Shown: positions 1 to 8,709, numbered from the stretch's first letter. The stretch: 35,385 bases of DNA from GBS-DC sp037442365 (GCA_037442365.1 JBBIQK010000030.1:1-35385); one strand, 5' to 3'. Notes: a model not told the origin generated them from the sequence alone. A program made the numbers and translations.

Positions 1-144
1 GTGTTGTGGTAGTTGCTGGGTGTGCGTGTCGGGGGATAGGGGGCGTTTGTGGGGTTGATTGGGGAAGGCATTCCAAAAATGGGGTGTGCCTTCCCCCAAG
101 TGAACTCAAGTGATGTACCCTTACCAGCTATCTGGGGAGGGGCT
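1..144. other. Intergenic stretch downstream of the polysaccharide operon
   Basis: No convincing coding region was found here. It follows the last gene of the minus-strand polysaccharide operon and is G-rich on the plus strand. The only clear structure is the inverted repeat at 61-96, listed separately. Confidence 0.6.
61..96 (-). terminator. Hairpin after the polysaccharide operon, no U-tract
   Basis: The 10-base arm GGGGAAGGCA at 61-70 pairs perfectly with TGCCTTCCCC at 87-96, with a 16-nt loop. It lies about 50 bp past the stop codon of the last operon gene, so it probably ends the operon transcript. No run of T follows the stem on either strand, so a classical intrinsic terminator is not certain; a Rho-assisted end or an RNA-stabilising hairpin is also possible. 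Confidence 0.5.
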
Positions 145-1047
145 TTACTCCAGAGAAAGCGCCTCAACCACCTCGAGCAGATACTCGTCCGTCATCGGAC
201 GGTCAAGTCGATGTAGCGACCACTGCTCGGTGTGCTCCAGTACGCCGTCGGGGGGCAGGGTCATCAGCGGCGAGAGAGTCTCCAGCTCCAGCATCTCGGC
301 GTTAGTGAACACCTCCGTGTTGCACCCGAAGTCGGGGTAGTCCGCGCTGGGGTCAAATGCGTACCGCTTGACGAACAGCGTCGCGCCCAGCGTGTACGCC
401 ATCCAGCCCAGCGAGTTGCTGACGCCGATTTTGAGCGGATGGGTTGCGGATGGGTCCTGATGCACCTGGATCAGGCGCGTCCCACAGCGCAGGCGTGAAT
501 CGCTCATATCGGTGTACGCCCACAGCGCGACCCGGCGCACGGGCAGCAACGCCTCAGGATGCGGACGATACGGCTCCTGCGGAATCCACGCAATCCCGCT
601 CGGGCGCATTACACTCAGCGCCCACGCCGCAAGGCGCACCTCCCACAGGTTGCGATTGATGAGCCGATGGCGCACCTGCACAGAGTCGCGCAAAGGGGTT
701 ATCACAACCTCCTTCTGAATCCCTGTCTGCGGCTCGGTTGGCTGGCGGAGCAGGAGTTGTGCGCCGTCCCAGCGCCACTCGATGGGGGTGTTGTCGGGCT
801 GGTAGGTGCGCACGGGATGTTCGGGTGCGTGCCAGAGCCGATGCCCGCCGTACACGCGCCACAGGTCGGGCGCGTCGGAAGCCGTCGGCGCCGTCCAGAA
901 CAGGTTCTCCTCGCCCGCCCAGCCGAAATGCAGGATGCGTATCCCGAACTGCGTGGGGATGCGCAGCTCAAGAGTATCGCTGGTGAGGCGCAGGAACGCG
1001 CGCCAGTCAGGATGGTCTATTTCTTCCAGTCGCCACATAGGTATCAC
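145..1047 (-). CDS. DUF4380-like protein, galactose-mutarotase fold
   Basis: A 300-residue soluble protein without signal peptide. The block with GGHRLWHAPE followed by YQPDNTPIEW resembles the DUF4380 family, whose members adopt the beta-sandwich fold of aldose epimerases; no enzymatic activity can be assigned from sequence alone. The chosen GTG start at 1047 overlaps the TGA of the sugar transferase gene by 4 bp (GTGA), which suggests translational coupling; an ATG nine bases further in (1038) is the alternative. Neither start has a clear Shine-Dalgarno. It is the last gene of the polysaccharide operon, so a role in sugar binding or modification of the surface glycan is an inference from location and fold. 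Confidence 0.7.
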   Translation of the reverse strand: MIPMWRLEEIDHPDWRAFLRLTSDTLELRIPTQFGIRILHFGWAGEENLFWTAPTASDAPDLWRVYGGHRLWHAPEHPVRTYQPDNTPIEWRWDGAQLLLRQPTEPQTGIQKEVVITPLRDSVQVRHRLINRNLWEVRLAAWALSVMRPSGIAWIPQEPYRPHPEALLPVRRVALWAYTDMSDSRLRCGTRLIQVHQDPSATHPLKIGVSNSLGWMAYTLGATLFVKRYAFDPSADYPDFGCNTEVFTNAEMLELETLSPLMTLPPDGVLEHTEQWSLHRLDRPMTDEYLLEVVEALSLE

Positions 1048-1691
1048 TTTTGTTGGGAAGCGGTCTGCGCCGTTTCCGATCGCTCGAACAGGGCAAGCAG
1101 CGTGCGCAGAATCAGGTACAGGTCGTACAGGAGCGTGCGCCGCTGCACATACTCGGCGTCGGATTGCAACTTGAGCGGGAGCAATACCTCGCGGTAGTAG
1201 GTTTCGGGGTCGGGCTGTTGCGCCAGCAGGGTTTCCTCATGGCGGTAGCGGATTTGCGTCAAGCCTGTGATCCCAGGGCGCACGCTAAGCACCTGATCGC
1301 GCAGGTGGGGGTCCCAGAGCTGCACATACTTCGCCACCTCCGGGCGCGGTCCGACGAGGCTCATCTCGCCCTTGAGAACATTCCAAAGCTGGGGCAATTC
1401 GTCCAGTTTAGTCGCCCGCAGGAGGCGCCCGACGCGCGTGATTCGGGGGTCGTGTCCTGCGGTGATGGCGCCGCCCAACTTGGGGGCGTTCTGCACCATC
1501 GTGCGGAATTTCAGCACCCTGAACTTGCGCCCGTAGCGTCCCACGCGCTCGTGCGCAAAAAACACGCCGCCCGGCGAGTCGAGCCTTATCGCAAGCGCAA
1601 TCAATCCCATCAGCGGCGCCAGCAGGAGCAGTCCGAGCCCCGCAAATGAGCAGTCAATAATTCTTTTCAAGGGTTCATATATTTTCTTCAT
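1044..1691 (-). CDS. Undecaprenyl-phosphate sugar phosphotransferase, PglC-like
   Basis: A 215-residue monotopic phosphoglycosyl transferase of the small PglC type, made of the catalytic core only without the extra N-terminal membrane helices of WbaP/WcaJ. It transfers a sugar-1-phosphate from an NDP-sugar to undecaprenyl phosphate at the inner membrane, the first committed step of repeat-unit synthesis. A hydrophobic re-entrant segment spans about residues 12-36 and is followed by the Ser39-Pro40 pair. KFRTM at 61-65 and the catalytic Asp97-Glu98 in KLDELPQLWNVLKGEMSLVGPRPE-type context are intact (dyad in LDELPQ). Its neighbours, a DegT aminotransferase and a GNAT acetyltransferase, suggest that the first sugar is an N-acetylated amino-deoxy sugar, as in bacillosamine-type pathways. 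The exact sugar cannot be read from sequence. Confidence 0.9.
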   Translation of the reverse strand: MKKIYEPLKRIIDCSFAGLGLLLLAPLMGLIALAIRLDSPGGVFFAHERVGRYGRKFRVLKFRTMVQNAPKLGGAITAGHDPRITRVGRLLRATKLDELPQLWNVLKGEMSLVGPRPEVAKYVQLWDPHLRDQVLSVRPGITGLTQIRYRHEETLLAQQPDPETYYREVLLPLKLQSDAEYVQRRTLLYDLYLILRTLLALFERSETAQTASQQK

Positions 1692-1816
1692 TTGTATTCC
1701 GTTGCTGTTGCCACTTATTCAGGTATTCCGATACGGTTCGGACAAATTTCTAAAGCCTTCTCGGCAGTGGATAAAAATCTTCTTGCTTTCTCCATCAACT
1801 CTTGAATCTCCCTCAT
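1692..1816 (-). pseudogene. Decayed HEPN-domain toxin, partner of the MNT gene
   Basis: An ATG at 1816 overlaps the stop of the nucleotidyltransferase gene (ATGA), the usual arrangement of MNT-HEPN pairs. The frame reads 33 codons to a TAA at 1715-1717. The first 23 residues (MREIQELMEKARRFLSTAEK, then ALE) look like helix 1 of a HEPN protein, after which the similarity stops. In the +1 frame the next stretch reads KFVRTVSEYLNKWQQQRN, which resembles the C-terminal helix of such proteins. This fits an internal deletion with frameshift that removed the middle, including the catalytic R-x(4-6)-H motif. GC is about 40% here against about 60% around it. An alternative is a short unrelated peptide. 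Confidence 0.5.
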
Positions 1817-2145
1817 ACTCGAACAGCCTCCTGACGCACACGGCGCAGAAAGAGAGAGTCCTGATTCTCGAAGACTGATTTCGGTAGCACAATCACCGAC
1901 ACCAGTTCGTCTTTTTCTAAAAGAATGTCGTATAAAAAATCACTTAGCTCTTTTCGCACTGCAGAGGGCTTGATTGAGTTCTCCACAAGCACCAGTAGAT
2001 CAATATCCGACTCGGCTCTGGCTTGTCCGCGTGCGCACGAGCCATAAAGCAGAACCGCATCGATGCCGCTGCCATAGCGCTGTATCAGATACGCCTTGAC
2101 CTGACTGGCTATCTCCTGCGCTTTCGCTCGGCTCTTGGCTTCCAT
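1813..2145 (-). CDS. Minimal nucleotidyltransferase (MNT) domain protein
   Basis: A 110-residue protein of the DNA polymerase beta-like nucleotidyltransferase superfamily. The signature GSCARGQARAESDIDLLVLV at about residues 35-54 contains the GS dipeptide and two metal-binding Asp (47, 49). In HEPN-MNT toxin-antitoxin modules, such proteins AMPylate and silence the HEPN ribonuclease. The ATG at 2145 was chosen because the domain begins right after it and it avoids overlap with the aminotransferase gene, which ends 28 bp upstream; a longer frame to 2226 has no domain content. The 3' end overlaps the ATG of the HEPN remnant by 4 bp. The gene interrupts an otherwise coherent polysaccharide operon and is AT-richer than its neighbours, suggesting insertion by transfer. 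A free-standing role after toxin loss is unknown. Confidence 0.85.
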   Translation of the reverse strand: MEAKSRAKAQEIASQVKAYLIQRYGSGIDAVLLYGSCARGQARAESDIDLLVLVENSIKPSAVRKELSDFLYDILLEKDELVSVIVLPKSVFENQDSLFLRRVRQEAVRV

Positions 2146-2173
2146 GGCGAAAGAGAGAATACCCGATTGCGGT

Positions 2174-3340
2174 TCACCGCATCCAGGCGCTACCGACATC
2201 CTGCACAGTTTCGATGACGCGGGCAACCTGCTGATCGGTCATGCCCGGATACAGCGGCAGCGAAATCGTGCGGGCGTAGTAGGCTTCCGTATGGGGGTAG
2301 TCGCCTCTCTGCCAGCCGTAGCCCCGGTAATGCGGATGGAAGTGAATCGGAATGTAGTGAACGCTGACGCCAATCCCGCGCGCCTTGAGTTCGTCGATGA
2401 ACTGGTCGCGTGTGATTCGGAGCGCCTCCAGCTGCAGCAGAATCGTGTAGAGGTGCCATACATGCGTGCGGTCTTCGGGCACATGGGGCGGGAACGGCTC
2501 CAGAAACGCCATCTCACGAAAGGCGCGGTGGTAGTGTTCGGCAATCGCCTGTCGCCGCGCATTCAGCGCATCCAGTTTATGCAGCTGGCATAGCCCAATC
2601 GCCGCCAGCACATCGGGCAGGTTGTATTTGTAGCCCAGTTCAGTGACCTCATAGTACCAAGATCCCGTCGCCGTGTAGCGTTTCCAAGCGTCGCGGCTGA
2701 TGCCGTGCAGGCTCAGAATACGGCACCGATCGGCGAGGTCGGGGTCATTCGTGGTAATCATCCCGCCTTCGCCAGTGGTCATGTTTTTGTTGGCGTAGAA
2801 GGAGAAGGCGGTCGCGTGTCCAATCGCGCCGATTTTTCGCCCTTTGTAGATCGCGCCTGCCGCATGGGCGGCGTCCTCCAACACCAGCAGATGGTAGCGC
2901 GCCGCGATGTCCAGAATCGCGTCCATTTCACAGGGCAACCCGCCGTAATGCACCGGCAACAGCGCGCGCGTGCGCGGAGTGATGGCGGACTCGATTCGCG
3001 TGGGGTCGATGTTGCCTGTTGCAGGGTCGATGTCCACCAGCACGGGGCGCGCGCCGACATACTCGATCGCCTCGATGGTCGCGCAGAAGGTCAGTGGCGT
3101 TGTAATCACCTCGTCGCCCTGCCCAACGCCCCATGCCGCCAGCACGAGGTGCATCGCCGCCGTGCAGGAATTGACGGCGACGGCGTGCGATGCGCCTGTG
3201 TAATCGGCGAACGCCTCTTCGAACTGCTTCGTCTTCGGTCCCGTCGTCAGCCAGCCGCTGCGCAACACTTCCAGCACGGCTTGCTCTTCCTGCTCGTCCA
3301 GCGCAGGCAGCGCATACGGGAGAAACTCGTTATGTTTCAT
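2174..3340 (-). CDS. DegT/DnrJ/EryC1/StrS sugar aminotransferase
   Basis: A full-length (388 aa) PLP-dependent sensory-type aminotransferase that converts a keto-deoxy NDP-sugar to the amino sugar, using glutamate as usual donor. The PLP lysine is Lys185 in FSFYANKN, followed by TTGEGGM; Asp156 in LEDAAHA would contact the PLP ring nitrogen. A GAGGGA Shine-Dalgarno lies about 8 bp before the ATG. The 5' end overlaps the acetyltransferase stop by 11 bp. The pair DegT aminotransferase plus GNAT acetyltransferase recalls WecE/WecD of the enterobacterial common antigen pathway. No NDP-hexose 4,6-dehydratase gene is present in the window, so its keto substrate must be supplied from elsewhere or by the operon epimerase homologue. 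Confidence 0.92.
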   Translation of the reverse strand: MKHNEFLPYALPALDEQEEQAVLEVLRSGWLTTGPKTKQFEEAFADYTGASHAVAVNSCTAAMHLVLAAWGVGQGDEVITTPLTFCATIEAIEYVGARPVLVDIDPATGNIDPTRIESAITPRTRALLPVHYGGLPCEMDAILDIAARYHLLVLEDAAHAAGAIYKGRKIGAIGHATAFSFYANKNMTTGEGGMITTNDPDLADRCRILSLHGISRDAWKRYTATGSWYYEVTELGYKYNLPDVLAAIGLCQLHKLDALNARRQAIAEHYHRAFREMAFLEPFPPHVPEDRTHVWHLYTILLQLEALRITRDQFIDELKARGIGVSVHYIPIHFHPHYRGYGWQRGDYPHTEAYYARTISLPLYPGMTDQQVARVIETVQDVGSAWMR

Positions 3341-3980
3341 GTGGCGTTCCCTCGTGAACAGATTGTACCCCTGTGAGCGCGATTCGGTACTCGTTCATCA
3401 AGCGATCAGGCGTGTGCCAGAACTGACGCACGCACCGGAACCCCAGATTCTGGTAGAACCGGTTTACAGCGTCGTTGTTATGCGCGTCGGTGGTGAGCAA
3501 GACCTCCGTCGCGCGTTGCTGGCGTGCGGCTTCCAGAAACGCGCGCGTGAGCTGTTTGCCGACGCCGCGCCCCTGAGCGATTGGGCTGACGCCGATAGAA
3601 GCCAGCTCCGCCAGGTGGGGCTGGTCGTCCGTATCGGCGAGGGTCTGCGCCCGACGCATGCTGTGGAGCGTGCGCCGCCACAGATGGGGGCGCAGGCACA
3701 GGTGCGTCGCCGCCGCCAGCGCCAGCGACCGCTTGCGCGAGCGCAAATGCGTGTAAAATCGAGGCGGGTTCACGAATCCAGCCACAAACCCCAGCATCTG
3801 CGAGTCTTCCATCGCTGCGAGAAAGATTGCCGCAGGATAGTCCAGTACGGCACGGTAGTAGCCGTGCAGGAACCGCGGTCCCAGCAGAGTCATGTGGAAG
3901 CCCCTGAACGCCTGCTGGTGAACAGCGACCACCTGCGACAGGTCATTTGCCCGAACAGCGCGTATCAGACTGGGCGGCAT
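3330..3980 (-). CDS. GNAT-family N-acetyltransferase
   Basis: A 216-residue GNAT protein with the acetyl-CoA pyrophosphate loop Q-GRGVGK at residues 136-142 in ASIGVSPIAQGRGVGKQL, and a typical C-terminal NRFYQNLGFR segment. It is likely to acetylate the amino sugar made by the adjacent DegT aminotransferase, or another amino group of the glycan; this is inferred from context. The ATG at 3980 was chosen because the family alignment begins with LIRAVRANDL immediately after it. It overlaps the preceding glycosyltransferase gene by 38 bp, and the frame extended to 4070 is not family-like. The stop overlaps the aminotransferase start by 11 bp. Confidence 0.85.
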   Translation of the reverse strand: MPPSLIRAVRANDLSQVVAVHQQAFRGFHMTLLGPRFLHGYYRAVLDYPAAIFLAAMEDSQMLGFVAGFVNPPRFYTHLRSRKRSLALAAATHLCLRPHLWRRTLHSMRRAQTLADTDDQPHLAELASIGVSPIAQGRGVGKQLTRAFLEAARQQRATEVLLTTDAHNNDAVNRFYQNLGFRCVRQFWHTPDRLMNEYRIALTGVQSVHEGTPHET

Positions 3981-5112
3981 CGAGAACCTCACCGTAGAGC
4001 TGGTGGTACTGCTCCAGCATCCGCGACTCAGTGTAGTGCTGTACGAAGTGAGTGTGTGCCAGATGGGCATAACGCGCCGACTGATCTGGGTCGCTCAGGA
4101 GTTGCAGAATCGCGCGCGCCAGCGCAGGCGCATCCTTCGGCGGTACCAGGAGCGCCGCGCGCCCCTGGTCGGTCGCTTCGAGATTGCTGCCAATCGTGGT
4201 GGTGATAATCGGCTTGCCAGATGCCATCGCCTCCAGCAACGCGATGGAAAGCCCCTCCCACAAGCTGGGTAACACCACGAGGTCGGCAATCGCGTACAGG
4301 TCGCCAATCGCCCTGTAGAACCCTATCAGACGTACATGGGAGTCCAATCCCAGCCGATGAATCTGCTTCTGAAGCGAGTCTTTCAGCGGTCCTTCGCCAG
4401 CGATAATCACCTGAAAGGGCTGCGAATGCTGGCGTTTCAGGAGACTGACAGCCTCTATCAGGTACTCAAACCCCTTCTGGGTTGCCAGCCGCCCCGTGGA
4501 GAGGATGACGGGCGCATCGGGGCGAATCTGTAAGGCGCGACGAATTGCGTCCACGGGCTGCGAGGGCTCGACGCGCTGAGGGTCTAACCCGTTGGGAATC
4601 GCGACGAGTTTTGAAGGGGTCGCTATCTTGAGCTGCAGCGCCCACTCTCGATGGTAGCGACTCACCGTGACGATTTTGTGGCACCAGCGCGCCGCCATCC
4701 GCTCAATCGACGCGTAGAAGCGTACCATCACAGGAGAACTTTGCTCATGAAAGGCGAACCCATGCACCGTGTGAATAATCGCGGGAACCCGCGCATTCCA
4801 TGCGGCGCGACGCCCGATGAAACCACCCTTTGAGGTATGCGTATGGACAATATCGAACCGATGCGTGCGCAGATACGCCGTAAGCTCTCTTAAGGCGCGG
4901 AGGTCTCTGAAGGGGTTAATCTCGCGTGCAATAAGTGCGCAATCCGTATAGGAAATGTCGTTTTCTGCAAGTACCTGCTGGAACACCGGGTCGGTCGTCA
5001 ACACACACGGTTCCCACCCTGCCGCATGCGCCATCTGGGCAAGGCGGAGGATAATGTACGAGCCGCCGCCATACTTGGAGTCGCCCACGATATGCAGGAT
5101 ACGCGCCCTCAT
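3943..5112 (-). CDS. Glycosyltransferase family 4, repeat-unit assembly
   Basis: A GT-B fold transferase of 389 residues. The N-terminal Rossmann half starts with ILHIVGDSKYGGGS. The C-terminal donor-binding half shows STGRLATQKGFEYLIEAV and the E-x7-E motif in PSLWEGLSIALLEAMASGKP. It should add one sugar to the lipid-linked repeat unit on the cytosolic face of the membrane. The ATG at 5112 is preferred over the GTG directly before it because GAGGTGG lies at proper Shine-Dalgarno distance. Start and upstream stop overlap by one base (TGATG). Donor and acceptor sugars are unknown. Confidence 0.9.
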   Translation of the reverse strand: MRARILHIVGDSKYGGGSYIILRLAQMAHAAGWEPCVLTTDPVFQQVLAENDISYTDCALIAREINPFRDLRALRELTAYLRTHRFDIVHTHTSKGGFIGRRAAWNARVPAIIHTVHGFAFHEQSSPVMVRFYASIERMAARWCHKIVTVSRYHREWALQLKIATPSKLVAIPNGLDPQRVEPSQPVDAIRRALQIRPDAPVILSTGRLATQKGFEYLIEAVSLLKRQHSQPFQVIIAGEGPLKDSLQKQIHRLGLDSHVRLIGFYRAIGDLYAIADLVVLPSLWEGLSIALLEAMASGKPIITTTIGSNLEATDQGRAALLVPPKDAPALARAILQLLSDPDQSARYAHLAHTHFVQHYTESRMLEQYHQLYGEVLDAAQSDTRCSGK

Positions 5113-6179
5113 CACGCCACCTCACAGGGTTCGAGAATTTGGAGATACATCTGATGATATTGGCTGGCAACCAGGCAAGGGTCCCACGCTTCCGGGAACA
5201 CCACACGCCTGCCCACTGCTTGGAGCATCCCTTCCGCTAAGGCGTGGGGATCGTTCGGCGGTACGAGTATACCGTTGCACTGCTCTACCTGCGCCGCCAG
5301 TCCACCCGTCGCCGTGGCGACCACAGGCACACCGAACGCTGTCGCTATCCAGGGCACCGACGACTGAGTCGCCTGCACATAGGGCATCACGCAGACCGAC
5401 GCGCGGTGAAACAGCTTCGAGACTTCCGACTCGTCTAGGAAGCGGTTGTGAAGTTCAAAGAGGTCAGGCGTCGCCTGGATGCGCTGCAGAATCGACGAAG
5501 GCAATTTTCCCGGACCTGCAATCGCGATGCGGAGCCTGCCGCGCACATACGGCGCCGCATCCAGCAGCACAGGAATCCCTTTGTAGGCTTCCAGACGCCC
5601 GAAAAAGAGAGCCAGATTCTCTTTGGGTATCTCGGGGAAGCGATACTGCGTGAAGTTCGAGACATCGGTACAGAGCGGGATGACGAAAATCTGCTCCTCT
5701 CGGAAGCCCCACTGCTTACAGAGCGGCTGGAAACACTCCGAAAAGATATGGACATGCGAACTCTGGCGAATGGTCTTCAGACCCGTTCGATGGAGCAGTG
5801 CGCTCAGCGGGTTTCCCGGATGGGGTTCAGGGTCATGGACGCTTACCACCGTGGGAATGCCCAATCGGGTACGCGCCCATCGAATCCACCAGTACGAACT
5901 GGGATACCCCTCGCTGTTGAACAGGTGCAACAAATCAGGGCGCATCGCAGCAATCTCACGGAAACGGCGCCATGCCCAGAGCAGATTGCAATACAAGACG
6001 CTTTTGCCCCAGCCCTTTCTGGGAAGCCTATACCGAGCCACTTGCGCATCGTAGTCCTCACAGACGAAATGCTCAGGAACAAGCAGGCGCGCCCCTGGCG
6101 CAGGCAAACGACTAATCATGCAGCAGAGATGGTAGCCCATCGCCGCGCGTACAGCGGGCGCCGCAATCACTACACACAT
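5112..6179 (-). CDS. Glycosyltransferase family 4
   Basis: A 355-residue GT-B glycosyltransferase. The N-terminal domain includes LLHLFNSEGYPSSYWW and SVHDPEPHPGNP. The C-terminal domain has ALFFGRLEAYKGIPVLLDA and FGVPVVATATGGLAAQVE followed by GILVPPNDP, the usual nucleotide-sugar binding region. The ATG at 6179 (MCVVIAAPAVRAAMGYH) is chosen because it begins the first beta strand and overlaps the polymerase stop by only 10 bp; a reading extended to 6446 lies wholly inside that gene. The acidic E-x7-E motif is degenerate (TQSSVPWIATAFG), as in many GT4 relatives. It probably extends the lipid-linked repeat unit. Confidence 0.87.
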   Translation of the reverse strand: MCVVIAAPAVRAAMGYHLCCMISRLPAPGARLLVPEHFVCEDYDAQVARYRLPRKGWGKSVLYCNLLWAWRRFREIAAMRPDLLHLFNSEGYPSSYWWIRWARTRLGIPTVVSVHDPEPHPGNPLSALLHRTGLKTIRQSSHVHIFSECFQPLCKQWGFREEQIFVIPLCTDVSNFTQYRFPEIPKENLALFFGRLEAYKGIPVLLDAAPYVRGRLRIAIAGPGKLPSSILQRIQATPDLFELHNRFLDESEVSKLFHRASVCVMPYVQATQSSVPWIATAFGVPVVATATGGLAAQVEQCNGILVPPNDPHALAEGMLQAVGRRVVFPEAWDPCLVASQYHQMYLQILEPCEVA

Positions 6180-7459
6180 GCGGGCAATGCCTCCTGTTTG
6201 AGAGCGCGGTCTAACAACACCCGCTCGTATAGCCACACAGCAAACAGGTAGAGCACGGTGGTAAAAGCAAGCGCCTGAACGCTCGTGCGCACAAAAGTCG
6301 CTGCAAGCACCGCATAGAAATAATAGACCATGCATGCATGCGCGCGCTTCTGGAAAAAGCGTATTGCCAGTTGCAGAATTGCCCCGTATAGGAACAGATT
6401 CACCACTGCGCCCATCCAGCCAAACTGCGCCAGACCCTCGCCCCATGGGGTGAAGGTATGCACCGAGATTTGTCCATCCTCGTCTAACAGGCTTCCAAAA
6501 AGATTAAGGGTCCAGCGCGTCTCGAAGGAGGTTTGCGGTTTTGACGCCCATAACGCTTTGGGCACGAAAGTCAGGGGGGAGTAGTAGTAGTAGTTCGCGC
6601 CCCACTCCAGCTCGAGCGTCCCATCAAGATAGTTTTGCCAGAGCTTATGAAAACTTTTCATCACGACAATCTCGGCGACCAATCGGTCGGAGACGGTCCA
6701 GGCGAACAGCGCGTTGCTCCGCAGTCCCTGCAGGAGCGTGATTGCCACCGGCGCGCCCACCAGAAGCGCCACAAGCAGCAACTTATTAATGCGTCGCACG
6801 GCGTAATGGTAATACGCGATCGGCGCAGACAGACACAGCAGCACCGGAATACGCGTCGAAGCAATCAGCAGGTACACGACCACCAGCGCCGCGTAGAAAC
6901 CAAACGCCTGTAGAAAACGGCGCCGTTCAAGCAAGCGATACATATGAATCAGGATAAGCACTGTGAACAGATAAGTCACGATGACAGGGAGCGCGCCCAA
7001 GCCTTCTGTAGCGACCTGCGCATGCACTTGCAACACGCTCAGACTCAGCATATCCGCGAAACTCAGCCCCAACGCGGACATCCGCTGCATCAAAAGCAGT
7101 ACCGCGACGCCCACGATGGCGAACAACAGCAGAAGCGTCTGTAGCCCGATCTGGCGAATAGCGAGCGCCGTTGGAAAACGCCCCCTGAAAGGCGCAACCC
7201 ACCGTCGGCAAGCGGTTGCGTAGGGAAAATGCAGCCCCAAATAGTAGCCCGCCAATCCAGAGAGGACAAACGCCGTGAAGAGCAGCTCTTCCGTAAGCGA
7301 GCGATGGGGCAACGGCTCTACGAGAGATCCCAAGCCAATCAGCGCGAATATCAGAAAGTCCACGAGGAAATAGGGGCTCATGGCGTTGAACTGCCAGCCG
7401 CGCGCGCGCAGCCATATCTGGTGTGCAATCACCATCAGCATCACGCCTATTCCGAGCAT
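6170..7459 (-). CDS. Wzy-like O-antigen/oligosaccharide repeat polymerase
   Basis: A 429-residue polytopic membrane protein with roughly ten hydrophobic segments and a large central non-hydrophobic loop (about residues 260-340, with LEWGANYYYYSPLTFVPKAL). The organisation matches oligosaccharide repeat unit polymerases, which join flipped repeat units in the periplasm. Sequence conservation in this family is poor, so the call relies on topology plus its place between glycosyltransferase genes and in the same operon as a Wzx-type flippase. The start overlaps the previous gene by 13 bp. An O-antigen ligase would look similar, but without any lipid A gene nearby a polymerase is more likely. Confidence 0.75.
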   Translation of the reverse strand: MLGIGVMLMVIAHQIWLRARGWQFNAMSPYFLVDFLIFALIGLGSLVEPLPHRSLTEELLFTAFVLSGLAGYYLGLHFPYATACRRWVAPFRGRFPTALAIRQIGLQTLLLLFAIVGVAVLLLMQRMSALGLSFADMLSLSVLQVHAQVATEGLGALPVIVTYLFTVLILIHMYRLLERRRFLQAFGFYAALVVVYLLIASTRIPVLLCLSAPIAYYHYAVRRINKLLLVALLVGAPVAITLLQGLRSNALFAWTVSDRLVAEIVVMKSFHKLWQNYLDGTLELEWGANYYYYSPLTFVPKALWASKPQTSFETRWTLNLFGSLLDEDGQISVHTFTPWGEGLAQFGWMGAVVNLFLYGAILQLAIRFFQKRAHACMVYYFYAVLAATFVRTSVQALAFTTVLYLFAVWLYERVLLDRALKQEALPACV

Positions 7460-8709
7460 GCCTCCCTCTCCAGCACTCGTTTCATCCAGCCATACAGATG
7501 TTGCCCCAAAGAGTGTACCTCATATTTGCGGAGACTCTCGGAATGGCAGCGCGTGCGCGCCTGCGCTTCCCATGTACGAAATCGCGCCTCGTCCAGCGAC
7601 TCCAGCCACTCGCGTATCGCGTGCGCCTCGTTGGGTACGGTCGCCACGCCATCAAACTCGGCGAGCAGCTGATAGGTGGGGTCGTCCGCATGGGGCATTT
7701 GCGACAGGTAGAGGATGGGTCTTCCAGACGCCAGATAGAGGAAGGTTTTGCCCGGGATCTGATACGGGCTTTTGTTGCCCACCAGTATCAGCATGCCCGC
7801 GTCCCGAATGTAGCGCAGCGATTCGGCGTAATCGACGCGCCCTGCGAACTGGATATTCCGCAGCTGCAAGGCGTGCGCCGCGCGCTGGAAATGCTGGCTG
7901 GCGTCGCCCACAATCTGGAGTTCCATCGGCACGCGGGACGACCGCGCTGCCGCTTCGAGCAGTGGAATCAGGTTGCGGGCGCGTCGGCTGGCGGCGCCCA
8001 CATACGCGGCGCGAATCGGCAACGCAGCGGGCGCAGGAACCTCAGGAAAGTCCTGCGCACGATACCCGTAGGGCACAACCGCACTCGGTGGAATTCGCCC
8101 GCGATACCAGCGTTCATAAGCGCGCTGCGTCGCCTCAGTGGTCCAGAGCAGCAAGTCCGCCTGCGGGAGCGTGCGACGCTCGTACCAGTAGTTCTGAATC
8201 GCTTTGAGCCATGTGTCCCGGTGCTGCCAGTCCACCCAGCTCCAGGGATCGCCCAGATCGGCAATCCAGGGACGCTGGAGCAACCGCCTGAGTTGCGCCG
8301 CTGCCAGATGCGCGGTCAGACTGCCCGACGCCGACATCAGCAGGTCGGGCGGCGACTGACGCGCGACCTCACACGCCAGCGCGACCGCCTGCTTCTCCCA
8401 GCCGCGACGCACATCGGGCGCGAACAGACGATACGCAAGGTTGCTGTAGAGATACAGCAGTCGCGAGCGCCCCGCACGCTTCAATCGGTCAACCATCCGA
8501 TCATGTGCAGGCGCTTCCGTGCGCCAGACCCGACACGACTCGGGCAGCAACGCCTCCAGCGAGGAGTCGGTCAACGAGGGGGCAGTATGCGCCGTAATCA
8601 AGTCAAATACCACCCCCCGCCGCGCCAGCGCATGGATGAGGTACGCCGAGCGGATGGTCTGCGACTCGGCGAACGGCGGCAGGCTGAGACTCACGAACAG
8701 CACCCTCAT
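7447..8709 (-). CDS. Glycosyltransferase, GT4-like
   Basis: A 420-residue GT-B family protein. The start MRVLFVSLSLPPFAESQTIR is typical of the first strand and glycine-poor loop of this group, and its ATG at 8709 overlaps the upstream stop by 4 bp (ATGA). The second domain contains AYVGAASRRARNLIPLLEAA and IPGKTFLYLASGRPILYLS, the nucleotide-sugar binding segment found in polysaccharide GT4 members. The E-x7-E pair is not conserved in standard form. It likely adds one sugar of the repeat unit. The residues DLGDPWSWVDW near position 170 are also seen in relatives of this subgroup. Confidence 0.87.
   Translation of the reverse strand: MRVLFVSLSLPPFAESQTIRSAYLIHALARRGVVFDLITAHTAPSLTDSSLEALLPESCRVWRTEAPAHDRMVDRLKRAGRSRLLYLYSNLAYRLFAPDVRRGWEKQAVALACEVARQSPPDLLMSASGSLTAHLAAAQLRRLLQRPWIADLGDPWSWVDWQHRDTWLKAIQNYWYERRTLPQADLLLWTTEATQRAYERWYRGRIPPSAVVPYGYRAQDFPEVPAPAALPIRAAYVGAASRRARNLIPLLEAAARSSRVPMELQIVGDASQHFQRAAHALQLRNIQFAGRVDYAESLRYIRDAGMLILVGNKSPYQIPGKTFLYLASGRPILYLSQMPHADDPTYQLLAEFDGVATVPNEAHAIREWLESLDEARFRTWEAQARTRCHSESLRKYEVHSLGQHLYGWMKRVLEREACSE

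Noticed and set aside
5112..6446. Longer glycosyltransferase starting at 6446
   Set aside because: The first 89 residues lie inside the polymerase gene in another frame, are rich in Cys/Arg/Gly without domain similarity, and the domain starts at 6179.
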